This document shows, piece by piece, positions 1 to 9,361 of a stretch of DNA of 64,000 nucleotides. The notes under the pieces were generated by a model that searched no databases, was not told the origin of the DNA, and saw nothing but the letters and a program-made list of their open reading frames with translations. The stretch spans positions 62,001 to 126,000 of the forward strand of contig NZ_VFEV01000005.1 of assembly GCF_007858275.1 (NCBI RefSeq). Reading direction: 5' to 3'. The position numbers and the translations under genes were made by a program. The stretch comes from Pseudomonas proteolytica (lineage in GTDB: Bacteria > Pseudomonadota > Gammaproteobacteria > Pseudomonadales > Pseudomonadaceae). The first letter of the stretch is position 1, and each line of letters starts with the position of its first letter.

Positions 1-1
1 C

Positions 2-1666
2 ACTGACGATGGCCGCACGGACTACACCTACGATCCATTGGACCAGCTTACGGACGTGTCCTTCACCGACCTGCAGGGCAATGCCCAAGCCTTGAGCTTT
101 GCCTATGACGCAGTAGGCCAATTGCTCGCCGAGCGCAGTCCGGCCGGCGAGTTGCAGCACCACTACGACGAACTCGGCAACCTGATCCAGAGCCAACTGC
201 CGGACGGCCGCTGGCTCAACCGCCTGTACTACGGCAGCGGCCATCTGCATCAGATCAACCTCGACGGCCAGGTCATCAGTGATTTCGAGCGCGACCGCCT
301 GCACCGCGAAGTGCTGCGCACCCAAGGCCAGATCAGCACCCGCAGCGAGTACGACCGCAGCGGCCGCCTGCGCGCCCGCCAACGCCGTCACACCAGCCAG
401 CCGGCGTTGATACCGGCGGCGATACAGAAGCACTTTGAATACGACCCCGCCGACAACCTGATCGGCAAACTCGATCAACAGCCCAGCGCGCAACATCGCC
501 AACTCCTGCACTACGACGCCACCGGTCGCATCATCGCAAGCCAGGACAGCCTGCACGGCCAGCGCGAAACCTTCGCCTACGACGCGGCGGCAAACCTGCT
601 GGACGGCCCCCAGTCCGGGGCCGGGCTGGTGGTACACAACAAACTGCTGACCTATCAGGACAAGCGCTACCGCTACGATGCCTTTGGCCGAATGATCGAA
701 AAACGCAGCGGCGCCCGTGGCGTACAACACTTTGCGTACGACGCCGAAAGCCGGCTGATTGAAGTGCGCAATGAAGGCGGCAGCGTGGTGCGGATGGCCT
801 ACGACCCACTGGGCCGGCGCATCGGCAAGACCGAACATGGCAGCAATGGTTATCCGCTGAGCGAAACCCAGTTCATGTGGGACGGCTTGCGTCTGTTACA
901 GGAGCATAAACACAGCCAAACCAGCCTGTACCTCTATGAAGACGAAGGCTACCAACCCCTGGCCCGCGTTGACGGAATCGGGGCGCTGCAAAAAATTCGC
1001 TATTACCACAACGATCTCAGCGGCCTGCCGGAGCAACTGACCGAGGCCGACGGGCACACCCTGTGGCAGGCGACTTATCGGGTGTGGGGCAATACCGTGG
1101 AGGAGGTGCGGGAACCGTACTTTATTGAAGAGCAGAACCTGCGGTTTCAGGGGCAGTACCTGGATCGGGAGACGGGGCTGCATTTCAATACGTTCAGGTT
1201 TTATGATCCGGATGTGGGGCGGTTTACTACGCCGGATCCGATTGGGTTGGCGGGAGGATTAAACACCTATGCCTACTCACCCAACCCATTCATGTGGTCA
1301 GATCCCTTGGGGCTGGCAGCCTGCGCCAAGAAAGTGGACGCCCTGCGTAACGGCCCTCAAAAAACCGTCGTGAAAGTGAAAACTAAAAAAGAAGCGAACG
1401 AGTTATTGAAAGAAGCATTTCCAAACAGCCAAAAAGTCAGAGGCATAGGATCGCAAGACGCCCAAGGTATAAGAAAGAAAAACAAGATGGACCAATTCAA
1501 AAAGAGAGATGGAAAAGTACGATATAGAAAAGATTATCCCATTAATAAAGAAACAGGTCGCGTTTATGGTCACGACGATCCGAAAGGTACAGGCCACGGT
1601 GAACTACCACACGTCAACATTAAGCGCGCCGATGGCACAATGGTCCGCATTGATATTACAGGTTAG
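2..1666 (+). CDS. RHS repeat protein with C-terminal toxin tip (5' end outside window)
   Basis: The reading frame is open from the left edge, so the N-terminal part of the gene is missing. YD-type repeats (for example HYDELGNL, RYDAFGRM, AYDPLGRR) run to about position 1200. They are followed by the RHS core end signature (RFYDPDVGRF, DPIGLAGG, then DPLGL at about 1300-1315). RHS proteins form a shell around a C-terminal toxin and act in contact-dependent or type VI-linked competition. The last ~115 residues (from about 1318) are the variable tip: lysine-rich, visibly lower in GC than the core, with a GTGHGELPHVNI segment near the end. That segment resembles nuclease-type RHS tips, but I cannot assign a toxin family. 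The next gene, 3 bases downstream, is the likely immunity gene. Confidence 0.9.
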   Translation, partial: TDDGRTDYTYDPLDQLTDVSFTDLQGNAQALSFAYDAVGQLLAERSPAGELQHHYDELGNLIQSQLPDGRWLNRLYYGSGHLHQINLDGQVISDFERDRLHREVLRTQGQISTRSEYDRSGRLRARQRRHTSQPALIPAAIQKHFEYDPADNLIGKLDQQPSAQHRQLLHYDATGRIIASQDSLHGQRETFAYDAAANLLDGPQSGAGLVVHNKLLTYQDKRYRYDAFGRMIEKRSGARGVQHFAYDAESRLIEVRNEGGSVVRMAYDPLGRRIGKTEHGSNGYPLSETQFMWDGLRLLQEHKHSQTSLYLYEDEGYQPLARVDGIGALQKIRYYHNDLSGLPEQLTEADGHTLWQATYRVWGNTVEEVREPYFIEEQNLRFQGQYLDRETGLHFNTFRFYDPDVGRFTTPDPIGLAGGLNTYAYSPNPFMWSDPLGLAACAKKVDALRNGPQKTVVKVKTKKEANELLKEAFPNSQKVRGIGSQDAQGIRKKNKMDQFKKRDGKVRYRKDYPINKETGRVYGHDDPKGTGHGELPHVNIKRADGTMVRIDITG

Positions 1667-1669
1667 AGT

Positions 1670-1957
1670 ATGAATAATCTCATAGAAGCACTCAACGCTG
1701 GAAAACGCCGAGGCTACGAGGAAAGGTGTGAAATAGACGGAGCTTCATTTCTATTTCAATACGCCATAAAAAAACAGAACAATCTGTATTACACCTATTT
1801 TTTCTCAGTAGAAGAGTCCCAAATGGACGTCATCGAAGATGATGAAAACGAAGAAATACAGACATTTCGGAGTCTCGATGAAGCATTGAGTTACTTAATC
1901 AACAGAGGTGCCATAGTGGAAAAGTTTTCAGCCATCAAAAACACCTTGCCCTTTTAA
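1670..1957 (+). CDS. Probable immunity protein for the adjacent RHS toxin
   Basis: This is a 95-residue acidic protein (DVIEDDENEEIQ stretch) with no signal peptide. It starts 3 bases after the RHS stop codon and has the same low GC as the toxin tip. Position, small size, acidity against a basic toxin tip and shared composition are the usual hallmarks of a cognate immunity gene. I recognise no family. The function is inferred from position only. Confidence 0.65.
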   Translation: MNNLIEALNAGKRRGYEERCEIDGASFLFQYAIKKQNNLYYTYFFSVEESQMDVIEDDENEEIQTFRSLDEALSYLINRGAIVEKFSAIKNTLPF

Positions 1958-2023
1958 GAGCAAGCTGGCCAGATGATGGAAAAAAGGAAAACCGTGGATA
2001 AATTAACAAAGGGGACTAACAAA

Positions 2024-2107
2024 GGGGACAGATTTAATTAATAGATGTTTTTAATAAAAATAAATCCGCCCCCCTTTAATTCATCTTTACTTGCTTAAAT
2101 CTGTCCC
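2024..2107. repeat. MITE-like inverted repeat with GGGGACAGATTTAA termini
   Basis: GGGGACAGATTTAA at 2024-2037 is answered by TTAAATCTGTCCC at 2095-2107, about 57 bases apart. A second copy of AAAGGGGAC lies just upstream (2008-2015). From memory, the GGGGACAGATTTA motif recurs as intergenic repeats near REP-associated tyrosine transposases in Proteobacteria. It lies in the AT-rich gap between the immunity gene and the next gene, a position consistent with transfer. No transposase is present here. Confidence 0.6.
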
Positions 2108-2260
2108 ATCTCGCTCTTTATATACTTGAATTCTATAGAACCCACTACACATATCAAATAAGACTATAAAACTGTTATTTCTGACAGTAGCCGCACGCGC
2201 CTCACTTCTTTACATTCGTATCGAGCTATTCAATTCTCCTTCTTGAAATGGAATCTCGAC

Positions 2261-3115
2261 ATGACTACAAAATCCGAATCACAGGACGGTCCAAACGAAG
2301 TCACGGCAGCGCTGACTTTTACAAGAGGGTCGGAGAGTTTCTCCTCTCCGTCCATCGAAGTCGAAGAGAGCGCATCTAAACAACGAATCAACTTCAGAGC
2401 CACAATGAATAGGTTTTCTCCATTTCGTGTGTACTCCATCAATTTCAGTGTTCTCAAAGGACTTGAAAAGGGAACGTATGAACTTGGGGAGTCTAATGAG
2501 AGGGTGACCGCTTCTTTTTCTTCCAGTGAGTACCCCAGTACTACTTATCTGGCATGGCGCGGTAACGTCAAATTTGAAAACGCCCCGACATTGACAGACC
2601 TGGTAGGCACATTTGAATTCGAAGCGAAAAGCGAAGCGCCACAGAGACCAGAAACGGCGACGCTCAAACACGGCTTTTTTTCCTTACATGATGGCGTAAC
2701 GAATAGTAGCTCAGGCTCATTAAGCGTCGACGCTTTTATCGACACGGTTCCTCCAACTGTCGAGGCAAAACAGCAGGTCTCTTTTAAGTCAACGTCGATT
2801 GATATGCGCAATACACCGGATAGGTTTCTCGAAGTCGTTGCTTTCGACAAAAACAATAGCGCGTATGTTTACCTCAATATTCCAAAAGGAAAACTGGATG
2901 AAAAACGCCTTGATATCGGCGCAGAAGAGGACGGTGCGAATGCAATAGTCCATTTTCGCAAGGGCCCCTACTTTGAAAGAGGTACAACAGGTTCGATCAA
3001 TATCGACTTTAATCACAGCAGCCAAACATTGATTGCCGACTTTTCGTACGCCGATGAATATGGAAACCAGTTTAAACAAGGGCACGTTCAGGTAACCGGA
3101 TTGAGTACTAAGTGA
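2261..3115 (+). CDS. Unknown protein with two similar beta-rich halves
   Basis: The protein has about 284 residues from the ATG at 2261. An ATG at 2243 in the same frame would add 6 residues; 2261 is preferred because GGAA sits about 8 bases upstream. There is no signal peptide and no membrane segment. The composition (many Ser, Thr, Phe and alternating hydrophobics) suggests beta-sandwich folds. Two halves look related: a segment ending GNVKFENAPTLTDLVGTFEF and one ending GSINIDFNHSSQTLIADFSY, each preceded by a K/G-rich turn (KGLEKGTYELG; KGKLDEKRLDIG). I do not recognise the family. Its place beside the RHS toxin and its lower GC suggest an accessory gene. Confidence 0.7.
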   Translation: MTTKSESQDGPNEVTAALTFTRGSESFSSPSIEVEESASKQRINFRATMNRFSPFRVYSINFSVLKGLEKGTYELGESNERVTASFSSSEYPSTTYLAWRGNVKFENAPTLTDLVGTFEFEAKSEAPQRPETATLKHGFFSLHDGVTNSSSGSLSVDAFIDTVPPTVEAKQQVSFKSTSIDMRNTPDRFLEVVAFDKNNSAYVYLNIPKGKLDEKRLDIGAEEDGANAIVHFRKGPYFERGTTGSINIDFNHSSQTLIADFSYADEYGNQFKQGHVQVTGLSTK

Positions 3116-3156
3116 ACCGGTTGCCAGTGCAGTTTGTGTTCTAGCGTCACCCCAAC

Positions 3157-3194
3157 AAAAATGGGCACCCGACCCAGTCGGCGTGCCCATTTTT
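3157..3194. terminator. Bidirectional intrinsic terminator
   Basis: AAAAATGGGCAC at 3157-3168 pairs with GTGCCCATTTTT at 3183-3194, with an inner CCGAC/GTCGG stem. A/T runs flank both sides, so it can end the plus-strand gene at 3115 and the minus-strand HU gene at 3231. Confidence 0.85.
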
Positions 3195-3230
3195 CATACC
3201 ACCCCGCCTCCCTTCGAGACGGTGCCGCGC

Positions 3231-3506
3231 TTACGGGTTGACGCTGTCTTTGAGCGACTTGCCCGGTTTGAACGCTACGGTGTTGCTCGCCTTGATTTTC
3301 ACTGGCTCGCCGGTTTGCGGGTTCTTGCCGGTACGGGCGCCACGGTGGCGTTGCAGGAAGGTGCCGAAACCAACCAGGGTGACGCTGTCTTTGCGATGCA
3401 AGGCGCCGGTGATTTCTTCAAGTACGGCGTTGAGGACGCGGTTGGCCTGTTCTTTGGTCAGGTCTGCTTTTTCTGCAATGGCGGCTGCGAGTTCTGGTTT
3501 ACGCAT
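3231..3506 (-). CDS. hupB: HU family DNA-binding protein
   Basis: The protein is 91 residues, the usual HU length. It starts MRKPELAAAIAEKADLT, has the GFGTF turn, then a beta-arm with RTGKNPQTGE and a C-terminal AFKPGKSLKD. HU is a dimeric, mostly sequence-independent DNA-bending nucleoid protein. The gene is monocistronic and ends at the shared terminator at 3157-3194. In P. aeruginosa an HU gene also sits beside the rubredoxin reductase gene (from memory), which supports the core-genome setting. Confidence 0.95.
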   Translation of the reverse strand: MRKPELAAAIAEKADLTKEQANRVLNAVLEEITGALHRKDSVTLVGFGTFLQRHRGARTGKNPQTGEPVKIKASNTVAFKPGKSLKDSVNP

Positions 3507-3696
3507 AGGTGAAGCCTCTTTGACGGTTTTTTGTTGTTATGTCCGTGCTGCTCTCTGCTGGAGCAGCGCCAAGGCGCCGCAGGCTCTACTCTGCGGCAGA
3601 CGGGAGTGAGGATGGCATGCCATTGGTGCCTGCGCCAGTCTCACGGCGACCTTTCTAGGGGGAAAAAGGTGGTTATTCCGACAGAACGACCAGCAT

Positions 3697-4845
3697 TTAC
3701 GCCAGCAGTGGCGGAAGTTCCTTATTCAGGGCCAGTTTTTCCATGACTGCCGTGCCGGTAAGCGCGTAGCCCAGCAGGCGGCCGCTGGCGTCGCGGCACA
3801 AGGCCTTGATGTCCCCGCCCTGCCCTTCGACGCTCCACACGCCTTCGGTGCCCCGTGGCGGTGGCGAGACCACCAGCGGGCACGCCGGGGTTTTTACCGT
3901 GACCGGCATCGGCCCGTAGTTGACCGCCGTGGCATTGCCCGCCAGGGTCTGGGCCAGGGCGCGGGCGCAGCTCATCAGGGGCATGACGTACAGCAGGTTC
4001 AGGCCATCGACCTCGGCGCAGTCGCCCAGGGCGTAGATATTGGCGTGGGAGGTCTTGAGGTGGCGGTCGACCATGATCCCGCGGTTGATTTGCAGGCCGG
4101 CCGCAGCCGCCAGGTCCACCCGTGGGCGCAAGCCAATAGCCGACACCACCAAGTCGCACTCAATCACAGTGCCATCGGACAGGTGGGCTTCCAGCCCGTC
4201 AGCCGTGCGCTGCAGGCGGTTGAGCACCGGCCCCAGGTGGAAGCGCGCACCGAGGCCTTCGAGCCCGGCCTGTACCGCTGCAGCTGCCGCCGGGTGCAGC
4301 AGGGTCGGCATGACTTGCTCGCAGGGCGCCACCAGGTCGATGGTGTAACCGCCCAGGATCAGGTCGTTGGCAAATTCACAGCCGATCAGCCCCGCACCCA
4401 ATAGCAGCACACGGCGCTTGCCGGCGGCGGCGTGGCGGAAGCGTGCATAGTCTTCCAGGTCGTTGATCGGGAAAATCAGTTCAGCAGCATCGCCCTCCAC
4501 CGGTACCTGTACCGTCTGGGCACCCCAGGCCAGGATCAGGTCGCGATAGGCCACCGCCTCCTCGCCGATCCACAGGCGCTTGTGACCGGGGTCGATCCCG
4601 CTGATTCGGGTATGGGTGCGCACTTCGGCCTTCAGTTGCTCGGCCATCGCGCCAGGGGTTGCCATGCTCAAGCCATCGGCATCCTTGTTTTTGCCGAAGC
4701 CGGTGGAGAGCATGGGCTTGGAGTAGGAACGCCCGTCATCTGCTGTGATCAGCAACAGCGGGGTTTCGCTGTCGAGCTTGCGAAACTCCCGAGCCAGGTT
4801 GTAACCAGCCAAGCCCGTACCGATGATCACGACAGGTGCGCTCAT
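3697..4845 (-). CDS. rubB: Rubredoxin-NAD(+) reductase
   Basis: This is a 382-residue FAD/NAD(P)-dependent pyridine nucleotide oxidoreductase. An N-terminal FAD-binding [13 protein letters not shown] is followed by an NAD-binding [12 protein letters not shown] near residue 155 and an FAD-closing [12 protein letters not shown] near residue 270. It passes electrons from NADH to rubredoxin, which serves alkane hydroxylases or oxidative-stress reductases. The rubredoxin gene lies 38 bases upstream on the same strand, so the two are likely co-transcribed. RBS AGGAGAATGG precedes the ATG. Confidence 0.92.
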   Translation of the reverse strand: MSAPVVIIGTGLAGYNLAREFRKLDSETPLLLITADDGRSYSKPMLSTGFGKNKDADGLSMATPGAMAEQLKAEVRTHTRISGIDPGHKRLWIGEEAVAYRDLILAWGAQTVQVPVEGDAAELIFPINDLEDYARFRHAAAGKRRVLLLGAGLIGCEFANDLILGGYTIDLVAPCEQVMPTLLHPAAAAAVQAGLEGLGARFHLGPVLNRLQRTADGLEAHLSDGTVIECDLVVSAIGLRPRVDLAAAAGLQINRGIMVDRHLKTSHANIYALGDCAEVDGLNLLYVMPLMSCARALAQTLAGNATAVNYGPMPVTVKTPACPLVVSPPPRGTEGVWSVEGQGGDIKALCRDASGRLLGYALTGTAVMEKLALNKELPPLLA

Positions 4846-4883
4846 TCCATTCTCCTTGTAGTACGTTTGTAAAATTCAGCGAA

Positions 4884-5051
4884 TCAACCGATTTCGATCA
4901 TTTCGAAATCCATTTTGCCGACGCCGCAGTCCGGGCACAGCCAGTCTTCCGGGACGTCCTGCCACGGGGTGCCTGGGTCGATCCCATCATCCGGCCAACC
5001 GTCTGCTTCGTTGTAGATCAGGCCGCAGACTACACATTGCCACTTCTTCAT
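4884..5051 (-). CDS. rubA: Rubredoxin
   Basis: This is a 55-residue protein read from the ATG at 5051 ([18 protein letters not shown]) to the stop at 4884. It carries the two Cys pairs that bind one iron, CVVCG and CPDCG, and the family segment [26 protein letters not shown] lies 8-9 bases upstream. It is the electron carrier partner of the adjacent reductase. Only one rubredoxin gene is present. As I recall, P. aeruginosa has two in tandem at this locus. Confidence 0.95.
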   Translation of the reverse strand: MKKWQCVVCGLIYNEADGWPDDGIDPGTPWQDVPEDWLCPDCGVGKMDFEMIEIG

Positions 5052-5247
5052 TACTTGTTTCCTCAGGGTCCAGGCTTACTGGCCGACAGTCGATAGATCC
5101 AGCATTGCCGTCCGGCTCAGGGCGTTTTGTACTGATCGGGGCGCCCAGATGCAAGCACGTTCGACCCAATGTCCCGGCGCAGCCCGGCAAAAATTCGGGT
5201 GACCATGGTAAGCTCGGCGCCTCATTAACTGCCAATAATGACTCCCC

Positions 5248-5811
5248 GTGCCGCATTCGATTGCCGTTCCCGATGCTTGCCAATGGCTGAACCAGAGCCT
5301 TCTGCACCCTCTGCCCGCGCCTCCTGCCCTCGACTGGCTGTTCGATGAGGGCTCACTGACCCGCCGCCTGACGCACCTGTCCAACGATGGTTTCAGTGTC
5401 ACGCCACTGTTCGAAGGCTGGCAGCCCCTGCGAGACGACGAATGCGCCGCCCTCGACCTGCCAGCGGCCAGTATTGGCTGGGTACGCGAGGTGTATTTGC
5501 GCGGTCACGGCCAGGCCTGGGTGTTCGCCCGCAGCGTGGCGGCCCGTAGTGCCCTGCAGGGCGACGGCCTGCATATGGATGAGTTGGGCAGTCGCTCCCT
5601 GGGTGAGTTGCTGTTTTGTGACCAGGCGTTCACCCGCCAGGCCATCGAGGTCTGCCACTACCCACGCGCCTGGCTGCCGAAGGCGGATCAGGCCAATGGC
5701 TTATGGGCGCGACGCTCGCGCTTTGATCGCGGCGCGTTGAGTGTTCTGGTGGCGGAAGTGTTCCTGCCAAGCCTGTGGCAGGCGGTGCACCAATCTGCGG
5801 AGAATTGCTGA
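5248..5811 (+). CDS. ubiC: Chorismate lyase (chorismate-pyruvate lyase)
   Basis: The protein is 187 residues from a GTG start. UbiC splits chorismate into 4-hydroxybenzoate and pyruvate, the first committed step of ubiquinone synthesis. Family features are the [11 protein letters not shown] opening, WVREVYLRG and the RRSRFDRG segment followed by VAEVFLP. Its stop overlaps the ATG of ubiA (TGATG), so translation is coupled. The start codon is set by fit to family length. No strong RBS is visible in front of it. Confidence 0.93.
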   Translation: MPHSIAVPDACQWLNQSLLHPLPAPPALDWLFDEGSLTRRLTHLSNDGFSVTPLFEGWQPLRDDECAALDLPAASIGWVREVYLRGHGQAWVFARSVAARSALQGDGLHMDELGSRSLGELLFCDQAFTRQAIEVCHYPRAWLPKADQANGLWARRSRFDRGALSVLVAEVFLPSLWQAVHQSAENC

Positions 5812-6701
5812 TGTACCAGCGCCTGCTCCAATCCCTGAACCGCCTGAACCCACGGGCCTGGGACTTCGTTCAATTGACCCGGATGGACAAGCCCATCGGC
5901 ATCTATCTGCTGCTGTGGCCCACCTTGTGGGCGCTGTGGATCGCCGGCAAGGGCTCGCCGTCGTTGAGCAATATCGTGATTTTTGTCTTGGGCGTGACAC
6001 TGACCCGGGCGGCAGGTTGTGTGATCAATGACTGGGCTGACCGCAAGGTCGACGGCCATGTGAAGCGCACCGCGCAACGCCCGCTGGCGAGCGGCAAGAT
6101 CAGTTCCAAAGAAGCCCTGGTGTTCTTTGCGGTGCTGATGGCCATCAGTTTCTTGCTGGTGCTGCTGACCAACACCGCCACCATCTGGCTGTCCCTGGGC
6201 GGCCTGGCGCTGGCTGTCAGTTATCCGTTCATGAAGCGCTACACCTATTACCCGCAGGTGGTGCTGGGCGCGGCGTTTTCCTGGGGCATGCCCATGGCGT
6301 TTACCGCCGAGACAGGCAGCCTGCCGGCCATTGCCTGGCTGCTGTATATCGCCAACTTGCTGTGGACGGTGGCGTACGACACCTATTACGCGATGACCGA
6401 CCGCGATGACGATCTGAAAATCGGCGTCAAATCCACCGCGATCCTGTTTGGCGATGCCGACCGCATCATCATCCTCACCCTGCAGGGGCTGGCGCTGCTC
6501 TGCCTGCTGCTGGCGGGCTCGCGCTTCGAACTGGGTGGCTGGTTCCATCTGGGGCTAGTGGCGGCGGCAGGGTGTTTTGCCTGGGAGTTCTGGTACACCC
6601 GGGATCGCGACCGGATGAAATGCTTCAAGGCGTTTTTGCACAACCATTGGGCGGGATTGGCGATTTTTGTCGGGATTGTGGCCGACTACGCCTTCAGGTA
6701 A
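5811..6701 (+). CDS. ubiA: 4-hydroxybenzoate polyprenyltransferase
   Basis: This is a 296-residue integral membrane protein with multiple hydrophobic helices. It prenylates 4-hydroxybenzoate at the inner membrane. Both Mg-diphosphate Asp motifs are present: NDWADRKVD (about residues 69-77) and [12 protein letters not shown] (about 190-201). The ATG at 5811 overlaps the ubiC stop. An in-frame extension to 5775 exists but lies wholly inside ubiC and is rejected. A REP-type palindrome follows the gene at 6714-6741 and may act as terminator. Confidence 0.95.
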   Translation: MYQRLLQSLNRLNPRAWDFVQLTRMDKPIGIYLLLWPTLWALWIAGKGSPSLSNIVIFVLGVTLTRAAGCVINDWADRKVDGHVKRTAQRPLASGKISSKEALVFFAVLMAISFLLVLLTNTATIWLSLGGLALAVSYPFMKRYTYYPQVVLGAAFSWGMPMAFTAETGSLPAIAWLLYIANLLWTVAYDTYYAMTDRDDDLKIGVKSTAILFGDADRIIILTLQGLALLCLLLAGSRFELGGWFHLGLVAAAGCFAWEFWYTRDRDRMKCFKAFLHNHWAGLAIFVGIVADYAFR

Positions 6702-6713
6702 TGCCCTGTACCT

Positions 6714-6741
6714 TGTAGGAGCCGGCTTGCCGGCTCCTACA
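6714..6741. repeat. REP palindrome (GTAGGAGCCGGC family)
   Basis: A perfect 13-bp inverted repeat, TGTAGGAGCCGGC / GCCGGCTCCTACA, has a 2-base loop and lies between two convergent genes (ubiA and the 6749 gene). This is a typical single-REP setting, possibly serving as a transcription-end hairpin. Confidence 0.8.
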
Positions 6742-6748
6742 GGGGAGC

Positions 6749-7129
6749 TCAGGGTTTGGCGATCTTCCAGGCGCCATCCATTTTGCCGTCACCGGTCGCA
6801 TCGCCAGCGTTCTTGTCGGCAATGAAGGTGTACAGCGGCTTGCCTTCATAGGCCCACTGGCTGGTGTTGTCGTCACGGGTGATGACGGTCCACTTGCCCA
6901 TTGGCTTATCGGTGGACTCGGCCTTCAACGGCGGCCAGTTGGTGGCGCACTTGTCATTGCAGGCAGACTTGCCATCAGCATCCTTGGCGAAGGTATAGAG
7001 CGCCATCCCCTTGTGATCCACCAACATCCCGTCTTTAGTCATGGCGGGGTCTGCCGCGACAGCCAGTGTCGGCAGCGTCAACGCCGCCGTGACCAGCAGG
7101 GCTTTCCACGAAAAAATACGCTGAGTCAT
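6749..7129 (-). CDS. Secreted COG4315-type protein of unknown function
   Basis: The protein has 126 residues from the ATG at 7129, where GGAAGG stands 6 bases upstream. A longer in-frame start at 7228 is rejected because it places extra residues in front of a clean signal peptide (SWKALLVTAALTLPTLAVAA). The mature part has two copies of the family motif Y-x-aromatic-xx-D: LYTFAKDADGKSACNDKC and LYTFIADKNAGD. These 'lipoprotein, Yx(FWY)xxD' proteins are widespread in the periplasm, but their function is not established. It stands alone, convergent with ubiA and divergent from phoB. Confidence 0.88.
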   Translation of the reverse strand: MTQRIFSWKALLVTAALTLPTLAVAADPAMTKDGMLVDHKGMALYTFAKDADGKSACNDKCATNWPPLKAESTDKPMGKWTVITRDDNTSQWAYEGKPLYTFIADKNAGDATGDGKMDGAWKIAKP

Positions 7130-7211
7130 CAGAACCTTCCTTTTGCGGTTGTCAGGATTCGGACTCAAAGCGTAGTTCAGGACTAGGCCGATTGCGCAGG
7201 CCAGTAAAATA

Positions 7212-7229
7212 CTGTCACACGACTGCAAT
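7212..7229 (+). promoter_or_regulatory. Pho box upstream of phoB
   Basis: CTGTCAC (7212-7218), four bases, then CTGCAAT (7223-7229) fits the 11-base-spaced PhoB direct repeat. It lies 53 bases before the phoB start, with a plausible -10 (TTATCT, about 7236-7241) one helical turn downstream. This implies autoregulation of phoBR. Confidence 0.8.
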
Positions 7230-7281
7230 AATTCCGTTATCTAATGCGGCGCAAGACAGTTAAATGACAAGAGGACTTAGC

Positions 7282-7971
7282 ATGGTTGGCAGGAGCATTC
7301 TGATCGTTGACGACGAAGCGCCCATTCGCGAAATGATCGCCGTTGCGTTGGAAATGGCCGGCTATGACTGCCTGGAGGCAGAGAACTCCCAGCAGGCCCA
7401 CGCCATTATCGTCGACCGCAAGCCGGACCTGATCCTGCTGGACTGGATGCTGCCCGGCACCTCCGGCATCGAATTGGCCCGGCGTCTCAAGCGCGATGAG
7501 CTGACCGGGGATATCCCGATCATCATGCTCACCGCCAAGGGCGAAGAGGACAACAAGATCCAGGGCCTGGAAGTGGGTGCCGATGACTACATCACCAAGC
7601 CATTTTCCCCAAGGGAACTGGTCGCACGTCTGAAGGCCGTGCTGCGCCGCGCTGGCCCGACCGATGGCGAGGCACCGATTGAAGTCGGCGGCCTGCTGCT
7701 GGACCCGATCAGCCACCGCGTGACCATCGACGGCAAGCCGGCCGAGATGGGCCCTACCGAATACCGCCTGTTGCAGTTCTTCATGACCCACCAGGAACGC
7801 GCCTACACCCGCGGCCAACTGCTGGACCAGGTGTGGGGCGGCAACGTGTATGTCGAGGAGCGCACCGTGGACGTGCATATCCGCCGCCTGCGCAAAGCCT
7901 TGGGCGATGCCTATGAGAATCTGGTACAAACCGTGCGCGGTACCGGTTATCGGTTTTCCACCAAAGGCTGA
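7282..7971 (+). CDS. phoB: Phosphate response regulator PhoB
   Basis: The protein has 229 residues from the ATG at 7282, the E. coli PhoB length. An upstream ATG at 7264 would add 6 residues, but AGAGGA lies 8-9 bases before 7282. The receiver domain has acidic D10/D11, phospho-acceptor D54 (ILLDWMLPG) and the Lys of DDYITKPF. The C-terminal winged helix has [15 protein letters not shown] as its recognition region. It activates Pho regulon promoters on phosphate limitation. phoR follows 45 bases downstream. Confidence 0.97.
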   Translation: MVGRSILIVDDEAPIREMIAVALEMAGYDCLEAENSQQAHAIIVDRKPDLILLDWMLPGTSGIELARRLKRDELTGDIPIIMLTAKGEEDNKIQGLEVGADDYITKPFSPRELVARLKAVLRRAGPTDGEAPIEVGGLLLDPISHRVTIDGKPAEMGPTEYRLLQFFMTHQERAYTRGQLLDQVWGGNVYVEERTVDVHIRRLRKALGDAYENLVQTVRGTGYRFSTKG

Positions 7972-8016
7972 GCCAGCCCTATCCAGACTTAACAGCCGAC
8001 AAGGACGCATGTTCAA

Positions 8017-9339
8017 GTGAATCAAAACTGGCATGGCACCCTGATCCGCCACATGCTCCTACTGGTCACCGGCTGCCTGTTGGTCGGCCTGATCAGCGGC
8101 TACTACGGCTGGAGCCTGGCCATCGGCCTGGGCCTCTACCTGGGCTGGACCCTCAAGCAATTGCTGCGCCTGCACGAGTGGCTGCGCCAGCACAAACCCG
8201 ATGAGGCGCCACCCGACGGCTATGGCTTGTGGGGCGAGGTGTTCGACAGCATCTACCACCTGCAACGCCGCGACCAACGGGTACGCGGCCGCCTGCAAGC
8301 GGTGATCGACCGGGTCCAGGAGTCGACCGCCGCGCTCAAGGACGCGGTGATCATGCTCGACAGCGACGGCAACCTGGAATGGTGGAACCGCGCCGCCGAG
8401 ACCCTGCTGGGCCTCAAGACACCCCAGGACAGCGGCCAGCCAGTGACCAACCTGGTGCGTCATCCGCGGTTCAAGGAGTACTTCGAGCAGGACAACTACG
8501 AAGAAGCCCTGGAAATTCCGTCGCCCACCAACGACCGGGTGCGCATCCAGCTGTACCTCACGCGCTACGGCAACAACGAACACTTGATGCTGGTGCGCGA
8601 CGTGACCCGCATCCATCAGCTAGAACAGATGCGCAAGGATTTCGTCGCCAACGTCTCCCATGAATTGCGCACGCCCCTGACAGTGATCTGCGGCTACCTG
8701 GAGACGCTGCTGGACAACGTCGAAGAGGTCAACCCGCGCTGGAGCCGTGCCCTGCAGCAAATGCAGCAACAAGGCTCACGCATGCAGACGCTGCTCAACG
8801 ACCTGTTGCTGCTGGCTAAGCTTGAAGCCACCGACTACCCCTCGGACAACCATCCCGTGGCCGTACAGAGCCTGCTGCAGACCATCAAGAACGATGCCCA
8901 GGCCCTGTCCGGCGAACGCGGCCAGCACATCACCCTGGAAGCTGACCCGTCGGTGCTGCTCAAGGGCAGCGAGGGCGAGTTGCGCAGCGCTTTCTCCAAC
9001 CTGGTGTTCAACGCCGTGAAGTACACCCAGGACAAAGGCACCATCCGCATCCGCTGGTGGGCCGACCAGCAGGGTGCACACCTGAGCGTGCAGGATTCGG
9101 GGATTGGGATCGACAGCAAGCATTTGCCACGCCTGACCGAGCGTTTCTACCGCGTCGACTCCAGCCGCAACTCCAACACCGGTGGCACCGGGCTGGGGCT
9201 GGCGATCGTCAAGCACGTGCTGTTGCGCCATCGGGCCCGCCTGGAAATCAGCAGCGTACTGGGACATGGCAGCACTTTTACCTGCCACTTTGCGCCGACC
9301 CAGGTCACCCGCTCGCTGGAAATCGCGACGAAGGAATAA
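8017..9339 (+). CDS. phoR: Phosphate sensor histidine kinase PhoR
   Basis: The protein is 440 residues from GTG, with AAGGA about 11 bases upstream. Two N-terminal membrane helices lie at about residues 12-45. A PAS domain follows (about 93-195, with AVIMLDSDGNLEWWN). The HisKA box has H215 (VSHELRTPL), and the ATPase domain has N, G1 and G2 boxes (NLVFNAVKYT, DSGIGID, GGTGLGLAIVKH). PhoR phosphorylates PhoB when phosphate is low and is held in check by the PstSCAB-PhoU complex encoded nearby. Confidence 0.96.
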   Translation: MNQNWHGTLIRHMLLLVTGCLLVGLISGYYGWSLAIGLGLYLGWTLKQLLRLHEWLRQHKPDEAPPDGYGLWGEVFDSIYHLQRRDQRVRGRLQAVIDRVQESTAALKDAVIMLDSDGNLEWWNRAAETLLGLKTPQDSGQPVTNLVRHPRFKEYFEQDNYEEALEIPSPTNDRVRIQLYLTRYGNNEHLMLVRDVTRIHQLEQMRKDFVANVSHELRTPLTVICGYLETLLDNVEEVNPRWSRALQQMQQQGSRMQTLLNDLLLLAKLEATDYPSDNHPVAVQSLLQTIKNDAQALSGERGQHITLEADPSVLLKGSEGELRSAFSNLVFNAVKYTQDKGTIRIRWWADQQGAHLSVQDSGIGIDSKHLPRLTERFYRVDSSRNSNTGGTGLGLAIVKHVLLRHRARLEISSVLGHGSTFTCHFAPTQVTRSLEIATKE

Positions 9340-9361
9340 TCTGAGGTTATCCCCATTCCCG

